Assembly: GCA_021904315.1 (NCBI GenBank)
Contig: CM038923.1
Location: 11,352,038-11,416,037, forward strand
Length of the DNA: 64,000 nucleotides
Source: Sphagnum magellanicum
Lineage: Eukaryota > Streptophyta > Sphagnopsida > Sphagnales > Sphagnaceae
Direction of reading: 5' to 3'
The notes under the pieces are model-generated. The model saw only the letters and a list, made by a program, of their open reading frames with translations, made no database searches and was not told the origin of the DNA. Below, one piece after another: positions 1 to 12,015 of this stretch (position 1 is its first letter; every line of letters begins with the position of its first letter). The position numbers and the translations under genes are program-made.

Positions 1-1756
1 AATGTTTCTCGAACTGCAATTAAAGTACGGAACTGGCTATAGTCTTTTCCAAGTCCATTTAAGGTCACGGCTACTAAATCTTCATCATCTATAGGGGCTC
101 CTATAGATGCAAGAGCATCTGCAAGGTTTTTCACCTTTGTAGAATAGTCATTGATGTTCATTTTGTTTTTTTGTAGATTATGCAACTCTTACTTGAGCTG
201 CATTTTGCGGGCTTGTGTGTTGGTGCTATACATCTTCACCAATGTATCCCAAGCTTGCTTGGGTGATTTTGCATCTTGAATATGCACAATCATGGAATCG
301 GACACACTCACAGAAAGCCAATACAAGACTTTCTTTGTTTTTTCATGCCAAGTTTTATTGGCTTGAATTTGCTGTTGTGTGGGGTTTTCTAGGAGAGGAG
401 GTTCTGTCTCATCACCAGTTATGAATTCCCAGTAGCCTTTCCCCATCAAGAAATTCATAATCCTAAATTTTCACACTTGGAAATTGTTTTTGTCTAGTTT
501 CTCAATTGTAATTTGAAAAAAACCATCCGTCATCTCTCGAGGCACCACTCAATGTCTTCTTAGGGTTTCGAAATGATTTTAATTCCTTCCTTGGGTTTCT
601 AGGATTAGGGTTAGGGTTTTCCTTCCTTAGGTTTCTAAGATTAGGGTTAGGATTAGGGTTGAACAAGATGGACCTTGCATATGTATGTATGTCTTGAGTA
701 TTATACGAAATTCTATATTATACATAGGTTTTACGTATATGTACGTATTTCGTATAATATTCCGTATGGTATTAAGTACATGATTACATAGCACACTTTT
801 GTACGAAGGTCTTGATAATGTATTTGCACTTCCCAATCTTCAAACTCCTTCCTTCAAATTCTCCCAAGTTGTATTTGCTTCACTTCAAAACTTTGCTTTG
901 ATGTCTTCTCAAAACAACTTTTGTCACAACAACTTTGCAAAGCTACTCCACACACATATGACCTTGAATCAATCTGAAATTCTGGTGAAACATGAACAAC
1001 TATGTCTACTAACTTCTTTTAAAATTTCAGCTCATTTAACTTCATAAAATGGGAGATCTTGCTATTTCTTTGAAGTCACCTCAAACTGGGACCTGAACAC
1101 GAAATGGCTTACAACTCACTCTCAGCAGCTCCAAACTCCTTGAAATTTTGAGAGATAGATAAAATATATGTCTTCTATATCTGCTCAAAATTTCAGCTCT
1201 ATTGATGATGACCACAAAGAGATATCACTTTCAAAAGAAACTGACTTCAAAATTGAGACTGAAACTTTAGATGCTTGGATCTCTTTCAATACAAATTCAA
1301 GTGACATGAAATTTCTCTCACACATATATTCTTATATGATCTATAAGATTCCAAAACTGCAGATCCAAAAAAGCTCAAACAAAGGAGATATGACCAAAAA
1401 ACCAAATCTAGCACAAAGTTTTCAAAAGCTCATAACTCTCACAAAACATATCCTTTTCTTTTGAAAATTTGTGAATAGAAGCGTCCTATAGTCTTCTATA
1501 ACCTCTTTAAGTTTCACTCTAAAATCTTTTCACAGTAGATCTAGATCTAGATTTAAAGATCTGACTTCCACTACTTTGATATGTTGATCTCCTTTCACCT
1601 CTTTTCTTTTCTTTTCTTTCTCTTCACATTTTTTTTTTTCCTCGTTTCTCTTTTGCACTTTATAAACTCCTATGATATTACTAGAGACTCTCAAGCTCTA
1701 GTTCTAGAGACTTTCTAGCTCTAGATCTCTTTTAACTTTCTCACCAAACAACCTAA

Positions 1757-1768
1757 GCTCTGATACCA
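1757..1768 (-). other. copia primer-binding site (initiator tRNA-Met type)
   Basis: On the minus strand the 12 bases directly inside the LTR read TGGTATCAGAGC, the classic plant LTR-element primer site complementary to the 3' end of initiator methionine tRNA. The position, immediately next to the LTR end at 1769, matches the complete relative. Confidence 0.85.
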
Positions 1769-1992
1769 TGTTAACAAATAGGAGATCTACTCAAGTGCAA
1801 ACATAAATCTTTATTGAAAGGAAACTACAACATAATGCTCACAACACAAAACACAGCATCGAGAACTCTCCAAGGTTCTTGTCACATGAAATACACAAAC
1901 TTGTGCAATGAAGAAAAGAGAAACAAACCATCAACACCAAGGTATTTAACTACAAGACCAAACTAAAATAAGTAACGAAAGTAATTCAACCT
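1769..1992 (-). repeat. truncated copia 5' LTR
   Basis: It begins with TGTTAACAAATAGGAG (plus-strand reading) and tracks the LTRs at 30692 and 37286 closely until about 1992. After that the sequence is unrelated. No target duplication can be assigned because one end is missing. Confidence 0.8.
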
Positions 1993-2279
1993 AAATTCAA
2001 CCTCCAATTTAGCAAGGTGCGATCATGATGCGACCATTGAGTCCACCTCCATCTACTCGCCTTCATTTTATTCCTCATTCCTATGTGCATTGGATTCAGA
2101 TGCAGATCTAGATTGATTTTAAGCTTTATCAAAATTGAAAGGTGGCATAACCAAATAAGGCATTACCTTCCAATAAGTCTCCAAGCATAGCTAGTACAAT
2201 TCTTCATCCTTTTGGTAAGACTTAAATGCTTTTCAGATGAACTCACCCACATGTTATTTGAATAATTCCCACTATTGTG

Positions 2280-3660
2280 TTTAGCTTTTCTTACTCCTCT
2301 ACTAATAAATTAGGAGTTCTACTTTCATGAAGGCATATTCCATCTTCAAATTATCAAACTCTTCCATTTGGCGGTGGTAAAGATTGGTGAGTTTGACCTT
2401 CTGTTACAACGTCTTCATCTCCCTTTTTAAGGCCTCAAGTTCTTCTAAAACTATGCCCAAATTTTGGTTCATCTCCTCTAAGTCCTAATATAGTGTTCGA
2501 ATTTTTTTGGCGGACTGTTACAACTCCATTTGCTACTTCCACACTTTTTTAGTAAGCATTTCATTCTAGCTCTCTAGTTGTTCCACCTTCACCTTTGTTG
2601 CTTAAAGTAGCTTCCCAGTCAAGTTCAACAATTGTTCAACGACCTTCTTATTAGCTTGCTCTTATTCAAGAGTCTATTTTGGCATAGCCCATTTGGAATT
2701 GATGGAGCCCAATCTTATCGATTTCTATAAATTGTTTGTGGAGTTTTGGTAATTCATTTTAGTAGGTGGAATTTTCAGTTTCTAGCTCCTGAACTTTCTT
2801 TTTTGTGTTTTCCAAATTCTACAACTCAACCTGTAGATGTTGGATGGTTAGAAGATCTTGTTAGTTGGTAGTCTGTAATGCTATAGCTACTATTTCAAAT
2901 CGACTACGTTTTGTAAACTCTTTTACAACACCTCCTCTATAGTTTCCTTTTCAATTGTAACCAATCAAAAAGCCTTCGAAATGTTGCCCACAATTTAAGC
3001 AACATTTTTGGAACATAATAAACGGTGCTCCAAAAATTTTAATGAAGATAAAACTAAAGGAGCCACTACCATTTTAGTTATGGTAGGGGGGAGGAAAAAC
3101 TGCCTTGTACCGAAAAGGAAGTGTTAGGGGGCAATGGTTTTTGGCTACCTCTTTTGAGGTGTGTGGTAGAATTCCACTGAAAAAAAATTCTAATGGAATA
3201 TCCAATTCTAGTATATCCCATATTGGAATTTCCTCTCCCTCTAAGTGATAATATAACTAACTAAAAAGGGTTGCAAGTGTTTCGGTACCTTCACGCATGG
3301 GATTCAATTTCAATGGAGGCCTTGCACCAAAAACTTGTGCATGTTGAACTAGACCTGGGCTCCATGTTTTACCTTTCTTCTTTGGATTTAACACTTTTGA
3401 CGATTGATGGAATGGAATGCACTTTCTTAGCAACAATATTGAATTTTTAGGATGAAGCCACCCCAAGTTCCAAGATTGTAAAGCTGGTAGGAAGGTTGGC
3501 AAAATTTTAGTTGCCATGAATTTTTCAGTTGGATACTCGTCCTACCAACTTCTTCCATATCTTCCACCTCCTCATTTAGATCAATGGGTGTGTGCCAAAA
3601 AAGTGCTTTCGGAACTTTATTGCTTCATGTAGCTTGAGTTTTTAGTGTTGTCTTGGGAGC
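2280..3660 (-). mobile_element. eroded third open region of a Ty3/gypsy relative (coiled-coil rich)
   Basis: The minus strand contains discontinuous reading frames rich in Glu, Lys, Leu and Gln with heptad-like spacing, very like the coiled-coil section of the gypsy element at 5.5-11.1 kb. It is heavily broken and no polymerase domain is present. A further short piece of the same character lies at 4680-4928, on the far side of AT-rich DNA, suggesting that one older element was split by later insertions. Assignment rests on protein character, so it is tentative. Confidence 0.4.
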
Positions 3661-3699
3661 ACCTTCATCTTCTTCCTCAAAATCTGGTACTATAAACAT

Positions 3700-4680
3700 T
3701 GGGTCTACATGAAACCAATTTTGGAGCAAGATGTCAACAACTTGGGGATCATTGAATTCAATGTTGTCTTTACTCACTGCGGGTTTTGTTGGTGTAAACA
3801 AATCCTACAACTTGTTATAAAGATTGTTGAATACCACAGTAGCCCAATTTACTTGAATTCCATGTTTGACCAAAACTATGAAACTCATCAATTTTTTGGC
3901 TACGTAGGTAAGTTGACTAGGTGCAAATTAGGTACAATGAACCAACACGATTATTTTTTTTAAAAATTATATGTTTTTTTTCCCAATTGTTTTTTCATAT
4001 GAATGAATTTTGGAATAACTTTTTTTGCAACTTGTTATAATAAATGCTTATAATTGTCCAAGTACATGACATATTTATTTTTTCATCATTTGTGGATAAA
4101 TTTGAATTTTTGAAAGTGTCCTCATTCCTTATAAATTTAACATTTTGTTTTTTAAAATGATTATAATTTTAAATCATAACCAATTTTTATTTTTTTACAT
4201 TTTTATGTTTTCTTGTATAATAAAATATAACTTTTCTTAACACATCATGTACATTTTACCCCATTTATGTGTGGCAAAGTACTTTTGAAATTCTAACATT
4301 TTGGATCAATTTTGGAAAGTTCTTCGAATTTTTAAAATTTTAGAATTCCACATATTTTAAGGTATGAATGTTTTTTTAATGTGGTTAATAAATTTTTATC
4401 CTCTTAATGTTTTTCCCATCAAATGTATTTTATTATATGAGTCGTTTTGATAATCTTGCAAAATTGACTCATGTCTGACTCGTTGTTGTGCATTTTTTGG
4501 AAGTTTTAAATCAAAACTTAAACTTAAAATTTCATCAAATGAATTTCTGGTTTGAATTATTTGACATTCATATGAATGAAAAAATAATAACTTGCCATGA
4601 TTGTCGTGGGTTTAAGTGGCAAAACATAAATATTTATCCAATTTTGATTATTTTTCTATGAGGTCCAACGCCCTTTTTGG
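3700..4680. other. AT-rich stretch without recognisable gene
   Basis: The sequence is strongly AT-rich with many T runs. An 84-codon open frame at 3709-3963 (+) resembles no family I know and has no supporting context. No inverted termini or RNA gene were seen. It separates two pieces of coiled-coil coding character (2280-3660 and 4680-4928), so it may be an insertion. Confidence 0.4.
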
Positions 4681-4928
4681 CTTGTTGGATTATGAATGCA
4701 CCTAGTTGCCCTTCAACCATATTACCTGAGTTAATGTTAACAATCTGGCTGAATGCATTCCCTTTAGAAGGGAAACCTTCCATCCTTCCTAGTTGACAAA
4801 TGCTTTCGATGAAGCAATTTTTCGGTAGATGGCCACCTCCCTTTCCTTTTTTCTTTCCTTGTCATTTTCCTTGGCTGACTTGGCTAGTAGTTTGGTGATA
4901 CCCAATTTCGTTAGGTGGAGCTAATAGA

Positions 4929-5534
4929 TGTGGAATTTTTTTTTATAGAACTATTCCACATTTATAGTAACAACATATTCACACTATAATATGCACACAT
5001 TCACAATTCTTGCCTTGATTCTAAACACACATGCTTCTATAGTTCATTAAAACACCTTCTTCATGGTTATTTCATATAACCAAAATATATACTTCAAGAT
5101 ATAATGTAAAAAATCTAGAAATGAAATTATAATTAATTTCCTTATGTTTTTTATATTACGGAGAATTCACACAACAATATGAATATGAAAATCACTGCAG
5201 AAGCCTTACTTTTTTTTATTATTGAAAAATTCAATCAAAATACAACAAAAAATTCTATGTTCTATTGAAATGAGATCAAATAACAAAATTAAATATATGG
5301 TATATCAAAAAAAAAATCTATAGTTTCTACTACAAAATACTTACATCTATTTCAACACTCTAAAATTGTGTGTCTAAGAATCAAAATCCTTTTCCCAGAA
5401 CTCCCATCTTTGGGCAATCCCCAAGGCACCATCAACATGATTCAAAATTAAACAAGAATTCAAAATTTAAACCTCCAATTTCCAATGATCAATCCTTGTC
5501 CTTAATGGCTTGTTCATCCAAAACAATGTAATTA
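4929..5534 (-). repeat. 3' LTR of gypsy element G1 (approximate ends)
   Basis: This segment aligns, in opposite orientation, with the DNA after the polypurine tract of the sister element at 47.48-48.1 kb. Both continue past the coding part through similar AT-rich sequence for about 600 bp. On the minus strand the segment starts right after a G-rich tract (AAGGGGGTAGG) and ends in CCACA. Ends are inferred from the alignment and terminal CA, not from a second LTR, because none is present for this copy. Confidence 0.55.
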
Positions 5535-5535
5535 G

Positions 5536-5572
5536 CCTACCCCCTTAACATTATCCCCCTCTGCACTGTGGA
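5536..5572 (-). other. gypsy G1 polypurine tract
   Basis: On the minus strand a purine-rich stretch with two G runs (GAGGGGGATAATG and TTAAGGGGGTAGG) directly precedes the inferred 3' LTR. The sister element has the same arrangement at about 47459-47482. This is the usual plus-strand primer position of LTR elements. Confidence 0.5.
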
Positions 5573-5599
5573 TTCTACTTTCGAAATCCTTATGAAATG

Positions 5600-8500
5600 A
5601 TAGAAAATGAAATGAAAGCACTATGCAACCTTCTAGGCTTCTAGCTGCTCAATTATAATCTTTGTAGTGTCAACTTATACAACAACTAGTGGTTCTGTAC
5701 CTGCCTTTGAATATGTGATTGTGACCTCCTCCTCCACTAACTCAATATGTGGTTTTACTCAAGGGGTTGTATTTTCTATTGTTCTACCTCTATTGCTAAA
5801 ATAATTTCCTCTTATTATTATTCTTGAATTGTCTATGGTTCTTTCTCTTCTTGGCCCCCTCCTCTAAGTTCCTATGGTTCCTAGTCTACACTTCCTTTTC
5901 CTGAGTTGTCCCACTAGGCCTTGTTTTAGTCTCTTCATCTTGGTTTGATGTCTCTATACTTGATAGACTTCCACAAATGAATCTATAATTTTCTTTTGAT
6001 ATATATCCAACTTGTACATGAGGCTCCTTTCATCAACTTTATGTTGGGCCAAATTCTTTTCCAACTCCTTTACAAATTATTCCTCTGTAACTTCCCACCA
6101 TTCCTCAAACTCTACATCAAAATCCTTCATTTTTTAATTTTTCCTCATTAAAGTGTAATACTACAACATATGTTCATAATCCTCTAACCTTTTCTTCATA
6201 GCAGCTGGTCTAGACTCTTCCTTTGCTCATTTACAGTCTCCAACTATGCCTACATTTGTTGCAAATTCCTTTGGTACTCCTTATTTACTTCCACCAACTT
6301 CTTTTTTTCTGCCTCTGTTGTCCTTCTTTTGAGTTCTTCATAATTAAACAAAGAAGCATTATTCAAATTCACCAATTTTAGATTTGTCAATACATTTTCC
6401 TTCTCCTTCTTTTCCTTAGTTAGTGCTTCCACCTTACTACTCAAAGCCTCTTATTATTCTTTGTAATGGAATAATGTCTCTGCACATTTCTTTTTTATAA
6501 CTTCCTAGGCTTTAGTCGTCTTCCTTAACTCCTTTAATTTTTCAGCATGTGATTTCATCAGCCATGTCTTACCTTGAGCTCTTCATTCTCATCCTTATAT
6601 TTTTGTATGAATGTTTTGATCTTCTATTCACTTTTTATCATATTCTTCCTCTAGATTTCTACGTTGTGCTTATATTCCTTCTAAAAGTCCCTCTCCTTGT
6701 TCAGTTCCACTTGTAATATTGCCTTTTTTTTCTCTTATGTGGCCAATTTGTTTTTCAGACTATTCACCTCCAATTTGAGATTCCCCATATTTATACTCAT
6801 AATTACCATGGTTTGAAACAATTCAACTACCTTATTAAATTGCATTACTTCTACAACTACCTCCTCCATAGATTTTGGTGTACTTTTCTATGTCATAAGA
6901 TTTTTGGATCCTTCTATAGAACATCCCAACTCCTATACTAATATATTCCCCAACCCAAACTCAAATGGTTGTCCCTCTATAGATCCAAGTCTACTAATTA
7001 GTACTTATAGTTATGGTGGTCTAAACATTGTTAAAGGAATTTGTGTTTCCATTCTCTCTATCTATAATCCAATAACCTATAGACCTTTTGTGTTTATTGT
7101 TGTTATTGTTGTTGTTGTTGTTGTAAATGTTGTTGTAAATGCTGAAAATGTTGTGGACTTCCAGTGGTGTCCATCCAATCTTCATATATGTCCCCATCCA
7201 TTTGTAGAACCTCTTCAACCTCTGGAAGCCTTGTATCATGCTCCCTTTTAACCTTTTACCTTTGTTCCTTCATATGTCTTTATTGTGGATATGACATCTG
7301 TGGTACCTCTGCACTTTGCCTACATGCTTGTACCAATGTTGGCACTGCAGATGGTGCCATTTTCCCCCTCATCATCTTCTAAGCTCATGTTTTTGTGCTC
7401 TCCTATTCTTTTTTAACTCCTGATCCTAAGGCTCCACCTTCCCCAACTTTGTTCTTCCTCGTGGGAAGCACTTTGTGGAGATTTTGTTTCAATTTTCCTT
7501 CTATTCTCCAATGCTACGTACATCTCTTCTATAGTTTTCTTGACCTTGGCCTATGGTTTTTTTGGATTTTCTTTTTAATGAACAAATAGATACTTTAAAA
7601 TCTTTGCCAGTATTAAGGCTAATTGACAAGTATCCTTCTTGTCCCCTTTATTCTCCTTGACATACTTATACCATCGATCTAGTTCATTGCACAAACTATT
7701 ATATAATTTGCACCCAATCCACCTTCTTCCCCTTTTCTATTTTCATCAATGTGATAGCATTCTTATTACTAAAATATGTCACTTTCTCTTTTTGATAAAT
7801 CATAGATATGATTGTAAGGTATTTAATAGAGCATGGCAAACCCAAACTCTTTGCATTCCACTAATCTCCTACATAATTTGTGCATGCAATTCTACAACTC
7901 TGTAATTCTTGCAATGCTATTGTCTTATTGACTTGCCCTTTTACATACCCTTCTACACAAACTCCAAAGACATCTATAATCAACTATTTGCTAATCACAT
8001 ACATTTTGTCTTCATAAACAAAATAGATATTTATGCCCTTGATAACAAATGTGTTAAAAAATTCTAACATGATTTCTAGCATTGGTGTTTCCCACTTCAT
8101 AAAAAATAGAGGGACAAGCCCTACCTTAGAAGCCCACTCTTTGTCTTCACTGATGTCTTTCCAATTTTCCATCCTCTCAACATGCTTATCATAGTTTTGT
8201 TTCGTCTATATCCACATAAATTGGTCAAGATCTGGAATGTGAATACCTTTGTTTAGAAGTGTTGCTATGTCCATAATGGTTGCGCATCTTCTTGCCTCTA
8301 TAACACCTAGTGCACTCATATTGATCTACATCACATTTGGTTGCACTTTTGTTGATGTTTGCATTTCTCAGATACATCCTTTTCTTTTGTGTTCTTTTGG
8401 ATTACTTATGCCTCCATAGATCATTACTCCACACCTTTGTCTTCTTCCAATTTTTCAATGTTCACAAAATCCATTCATGTAGCTCCTAGTCTTGGTTATT

Positions 8501-8990
8501 CACTTGAATTCCAACAACCTCTTTTGCATATGCATAAAACTCAACTACATATGTTTTGGATCTATATATATCTTGAATTATCGTATGTGCAAATTGCATC
8601 TTCTCATTGTATGCTTTACCTTCTTCACATTCTAAAAATGATGGTGAATGGGTGGTGACCTCATTACCGACGGTTGAATGTTTAACATTCCAGCACACTT
8701 TACTCTTTTCAACTATTCATTTACTTCTTCCTTTTTCAATACTTCCACTTCCTCTTCCTTTCTCCATTTGTGCTCACTCTTTTATGATTCTTTATCCCTT
8801 GCTACTTTCTGTAATTTCTCAATTGCACTCTCCGCATTCATGCTTATGTGAACACCAAAACTTTGGAAACACACACAACTTTTAATAACAAACGAAATTA
8901 ACATTCGATGATTACTTTGTTTATTGTTGTCCTTGAGCTTCTTGCCTAGCCCATTCATTTTTTGACTTGCTCGCCATCTTTTAATTCATG
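5600..8990 (-). pseudogene. gypsy G1 third open region (unknown protein with coiled-coil C-terminal half)
   Basis: This lies downstream of integrase in the place where some plant gypsy elements carry an extra gene. Recognisable conserved blocks, shared with the copy at 43.1-47.4 kb, are an N-terminal Lys/Glu-rich segment, a block containing the sequence YNEKMQFAHTIIQDI (8486-8698), a block around NTFVIKGINIYFVYEDKMYV (7984-8172), an Asn-rich simple-sequence stretch (about 7085-7140) and a long Lys/Glu coiled coil (6250-6780). I do not recognise the protein and see no signal peptide or membrane segment to support an envelope role. It is broken many times. Conservation of block order between two copies shows it is a real component of the family. 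Confidence 0.55.
7083..7137. repeat. (TTG)n microsatellite within the gypsy third open region
   Basis: A run of TTG/TTA triplets. Read on the element's strand it encodes a polyasparagine stretch. The sister copy at about 44.98-45.02 kb has a shorter CAA-rich run at the same place, so the tract is ancestral and has changed length. Confidence 0.8.
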
Positions 8991-9174
8991 CTTCACCCTT
9001 GAAATTATGATGGCCCATCATTACCATTTTTTATGTCCTTTATACAGCCACGTGGAAGCACGTCATGTCATCATTGCAAATGAACACCTCAAATTTCATC
9101 TTCTTATTGTTCTGCATCCATAGTCCTCTTAAATTAGTTATATTGATTCCATGTTGTTATCCTTATACGCCTTT

Positions 9175-9320
9175 TGTTGACTATGTTAATACATCTGTTG
9201 ATTGTGTCAATACATATGTTGACTGTACCAATATTTATGTTGACTATGCCAACAAATTTGCTAATTAAGCCCACACATTTGATGACTATGCAAATACATC
9301 TGCTGATTTAGCCAATACCC
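9175..9320. repeat. 21-bp tandem repeat, about seven degenerate units
   Basis: Units resemble GTTGACTATGTCAATACATCT and recur every 21 bp. It lies in the spacer between the integrase C-terminal region and the third open region of gypsy G1. The 21-bp period keeps reading frame, giving a seven-residue repeat in either direction, but I see no start or context showing that it is coding. Confidence 0.75.
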
Positions 9321-9599
9321 CTAATACACTAACTTCAAATTTTTATGTCTCAAATTCCTCGCTTCTACAATTATCGTTCAACAATTTGTTTATCATCTAA
9401 ATTTTTTAAATCAATATTATGTTGACCTCATGATCTTCCATCTATTTTTCTTTTTCATTACCTTGCATTTGTGGTTTTTGTGTTACATAGTTTTCATCTT
9501 CCACCTCCATACTAAAATCCTCCTTTTGAAGTCCACCTGCACTCTGTTCCTAGTATACTAACATTGGTTGTTCTTGTTTTTATACTTCAAATTCCATGT

Positions 9600-10640
9600 A
9601 TTTGTATGGTTTGAACTTATTCACATTGACCAGCTTAGGATCAGTTTCAAACTTCTCAATTGTCACCAATAACATAATGTTATTTGGCAACACATACTAC
9701 ACTCTATATGGTCCAAACCATTTCCTAATAAACTTCCATGGGTGTGACTTATTTCCCTTTGGAAACCACATAACATAATCACCAAATCTAAACTGTTTTT
9801 CTAGATTCTTTTACTAACTCCATAATGTTCTATTCCATTACTAAATACTAGTAGTTTTTGCAGCATGCATCTTAACCTCCTACAACTTCTCCCACTCTTA
9901 AATTCTACTATCACTAAAGTATTATCTCTCTTATTTCCACCAACACCTAGTGCTATGTACTCTCTGGGCATCAATGGATGTAATCCATACACTAATTGAT
10001 ATGGTGTATACCTTGTTGCTACTTTGTATGCAGTTTTATATGAAAATAACATTGTTGATAGATGTTCATCCCAATTTCTTTTATTCTTAATAACCAACCT
10101 GGTCAGGAATGTCCCAAGTACCTTGTTAATAGACTTAGCCTGCCCATTCCCTTGAAAATAATAGGTTGTAGAACTCACATGTTTCAACATAAAATGATTT
10201 GTCAAATATTCGATGGCATCGTTAATGAAATGAATTCCTTGATCTATGACTATAGTCAAAGGGCATCCAAACTTTGTTAATATGCACTCATACATAAATT
10301 TTGTTATTACTACTACAATATTAATTTTCAATGCTCTTGCTTCCACCCACTTAGTAGCATAATTTGTGGCTACAAGAATGTATTTGTTTCTTGTATATTT
10401 GCATATTGACTTAATTGGCCCCACAAAATCAAGTCCTCATTTCATAAATGGTTTCTCTAAAAGACTTGTGACCAACTTTGCAAGACTTTGAATCACCAAT
10501 CTTCTTGTTCTTTGGCATGCATCATAAGATCTAAAAGAATCATGCTCATATTTGTACAAAGTTGGCCATTAATATTTTCCTTTACATGATTTCAATTGCA
10601 AAATGCCCTCCTAATGGTTTGTCATGCAGTTCTTTCCTCA
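9600..10640 (-). pseudogene. gypsy G1 integrase
   Basis: The longest open part (10424-9801) holds the catalytic core. Blocks include the [16 protein letters not shown] motif, the second-aspartate region around [12 protein letters not shown], and the third-acidic-residue neighbourhood. Downstream, at about 9780-9600, lies a C-terminal segment of the GDYVMWFPKGNK type, followed by the VNVNKFKPYKYME motif that closes this family's integrase. A zinc-binding region is expected at about 10.45-10.64 kb and is only faintly readable. There is no chromodomain. It is a fossil with several breaks. Confidence 0.75.
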
Positions 10641-10858
10641 CCATTTTGTTTTTTTGTAGTTGTCAAACATCTTCACAATCTATTGTCTTGGCCCATTCTG
10701 TATAATTCACCATTCTTCAGTGTGAAAGGTTTTATTCTCTTAACTAGTCTTTGTTTTTGTTGTACATATAATGTGCCCTAAATCTAACTTGATCTCAAAA
10801 ACTCTTTTACATCATTTAACCATTTAGGCTTTGTGTAAAACATACTTACATCTATGGT

Positions 10859-11068
10859 TTAATCCAACATGACTATGGGTTCTTTAATATTTGGTAGTCT
10901 TGACAATGCATCTGCAATTACATGAGTTCTACTTGGCTTATACACTATTGTGAAGTCATATTCTAGGAACAATAACAACCATCTAGTTATTCTCCCTAAA
11001 ACATGTGGTTTGTTGACCAAATAGACCAATGCCATATGATCTACATAAAAGACAAACTTATTACCCAA
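10859..11068 (-). pseudogene. gypsy G1 RNase H fragment
   Basis: The 69-codon frame matches the C-terminal half of Ty3/gypsy RNase H, with the hallmarks FYVDHMALVYLVNKP, ITRWLLLFLEYDFTIVYKPS and the closing DALSRLP motif. It ends abruptly near 11084 where the E2 repeat begins, so the N-terminal half and the reverse transcriptase are absent. Confidence 0.8.
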
Positions 11069-11601
11069 TTATTAAGGGGGTAAGTGTGAGCCATGGATTA
11101 TAGCTCAACAATTAGTTAAGCTTTAGTTCCGTAATTTTCTTTAGTACTAATGATTTGAATACTTATAAGCCTCCAAGTAGTGATTATTAATAGTTGAATC
11201 AGCTTTTGTGATATTTCTAGGCATATAGTACTTCTTTATTTCAGTTGATGTAACACTTAATTAGTTAAACACCTAGTAAACCTTTTAAAGTACATTATCC
11301 CTTTTATGTTGTAAAGAAGGGAAAGGGGATGTAGAATTAAATGTGATTTATTGATATATAGGGAATACAAGCCCATAATTAACAATAGCAATTTTCCATG
11401 ACAAGGTTAAGTTAGTCTGTAAAAGAATCTTCAAACACTAATGATGTACTTGTAAGATTTTTAGGATGTAATCCTAATACATCTTTAATTAGTTCACTTC
11501 TATCAGACTTTTAAATAAAATAAAATCAAACTTAAGTATTAACATTTTTGCTTGAGTAACTTCATGTGAATTACAACTTTATAATCGACTTAAAGGATAG
11601 A

Positions 11602-12015
11602 TTACAATTGCAAAAAATCTAGAATGCGACAAATGGTGCGAGTAAGGTACTCGGTTCGGTGTTCCATGGGAAGGGGGTTGATAGGCCCTCGTAGCCAACG
11701 ATAATGGCCATCACTGGGAACCCACATTCGACTATGGAGATGGACATCATCATCTTTGCATTGACATTTTTCAAACCTTTCAAGTGCGGCTCCACGAGCA
11801 GGAACGAATTTTAAATAGATTGCCAAAGCATGTGGGTTAGGAGAGAATCGACGATCCTATGCCAAACGATCGACTCGAGTGCGCACCATTCACCTGGGCG
11901 GTTTTTCTTCGCGCGGCCGTTGAGAAACAATCACGTCAAGCGATGCTTCTTCAAGCTCTTCCTGTTCTACTAGTGCAACATGAGGATTCAAAGGCGTAGC
12001 AACATCATCCGCCAT
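11602..12015 (-). pseudogene. small open region inside E2 copy a (138 codons)
   Basis: The same 414-bp unit occurs in copies b (15399-15812) and c (27137-27550), and in split form in copy d. It starts with Met-Ala-Asp-Asp, has an acidic N-terminal third, then a central block AIYLxFVPARGAA and a closing block with FEKCQCKDDD, WVPxDGHYRWLRGPINPLP and a DFLQL end. Cys and His residues in the second half could bind metal, but that is inference. I recognise no family. This copy is broken. Confidence 0.55.

Larger units (their letters stand above)
1..1992 (-). mobile_element. Ty1/copia retrotransposon, 5' fragment (gag start, leader, partial 5' LTR)
   Basis: This is the same copia family as the complete element at 30692-37598. 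Positions 1-480 match the gag start there (35585-36070), followed by the same long untranslated leader, primer site and LTR. The element runs on the minus strand and its remainder lies outside the window to the left. Its gag begins near 533 with the same N-terminal UBN2-type gag sequence. The LTR match starts at 1769 and stops at about 1992, roughly 90 bp short of the full 313-314 bp, so this LTR is truncated or recombined. It is a fossil. Confidence 0.88.
4929..11084 (-). mobile_element. Ty3/gypsy element G1, 5'-truncated (RNase H, integrase, third open region, 3' LTR)
   Basis: Order on the minus strand is RNase H (11068-10859), integrase zinc-binding and core region (10.6-9.8 kb), integrase C-terminal region (9.8-9.6 kb), a spacer with a 21-bp tandem repeat, a long third open region (about 8.99-5.6 kb), a polypurine tract and a 3' LTR. 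The integrase has the [14 protein letters not shown] type of core seen in the Tat/Athila side of plant Ty3/gypsy, and no chromodomain is visible. Gag, protease and reverse transcriptase are missing because the 5' part ends abruptly at the E2 repeat (11085). It is broken in many places. A sister copy lies on the plus strand at 42.3-48.1 kb. Confidence 0.75.

Noticed and set aside
600-660. Interstitial telomere array
   Set aside because: Only a few TTAGGG-type units are present, and they recur at the same place in both copies of the copia family. They belong to the element rather than to a former chromosome end.
7021-7239. Polyasparagine-containing frame and its plus-strand counterpart 6904-7251
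   Set aside because: Both arise from the TTG microsatellite inside the broken third open region. Neither is an independent gene.
5600-8990. Envelope gene in gypsy G1
   Set aside because: The position fits, but no signal peptide, fusion peptide or transmembrane segment was recognised. The region is dominated by coiled coil.
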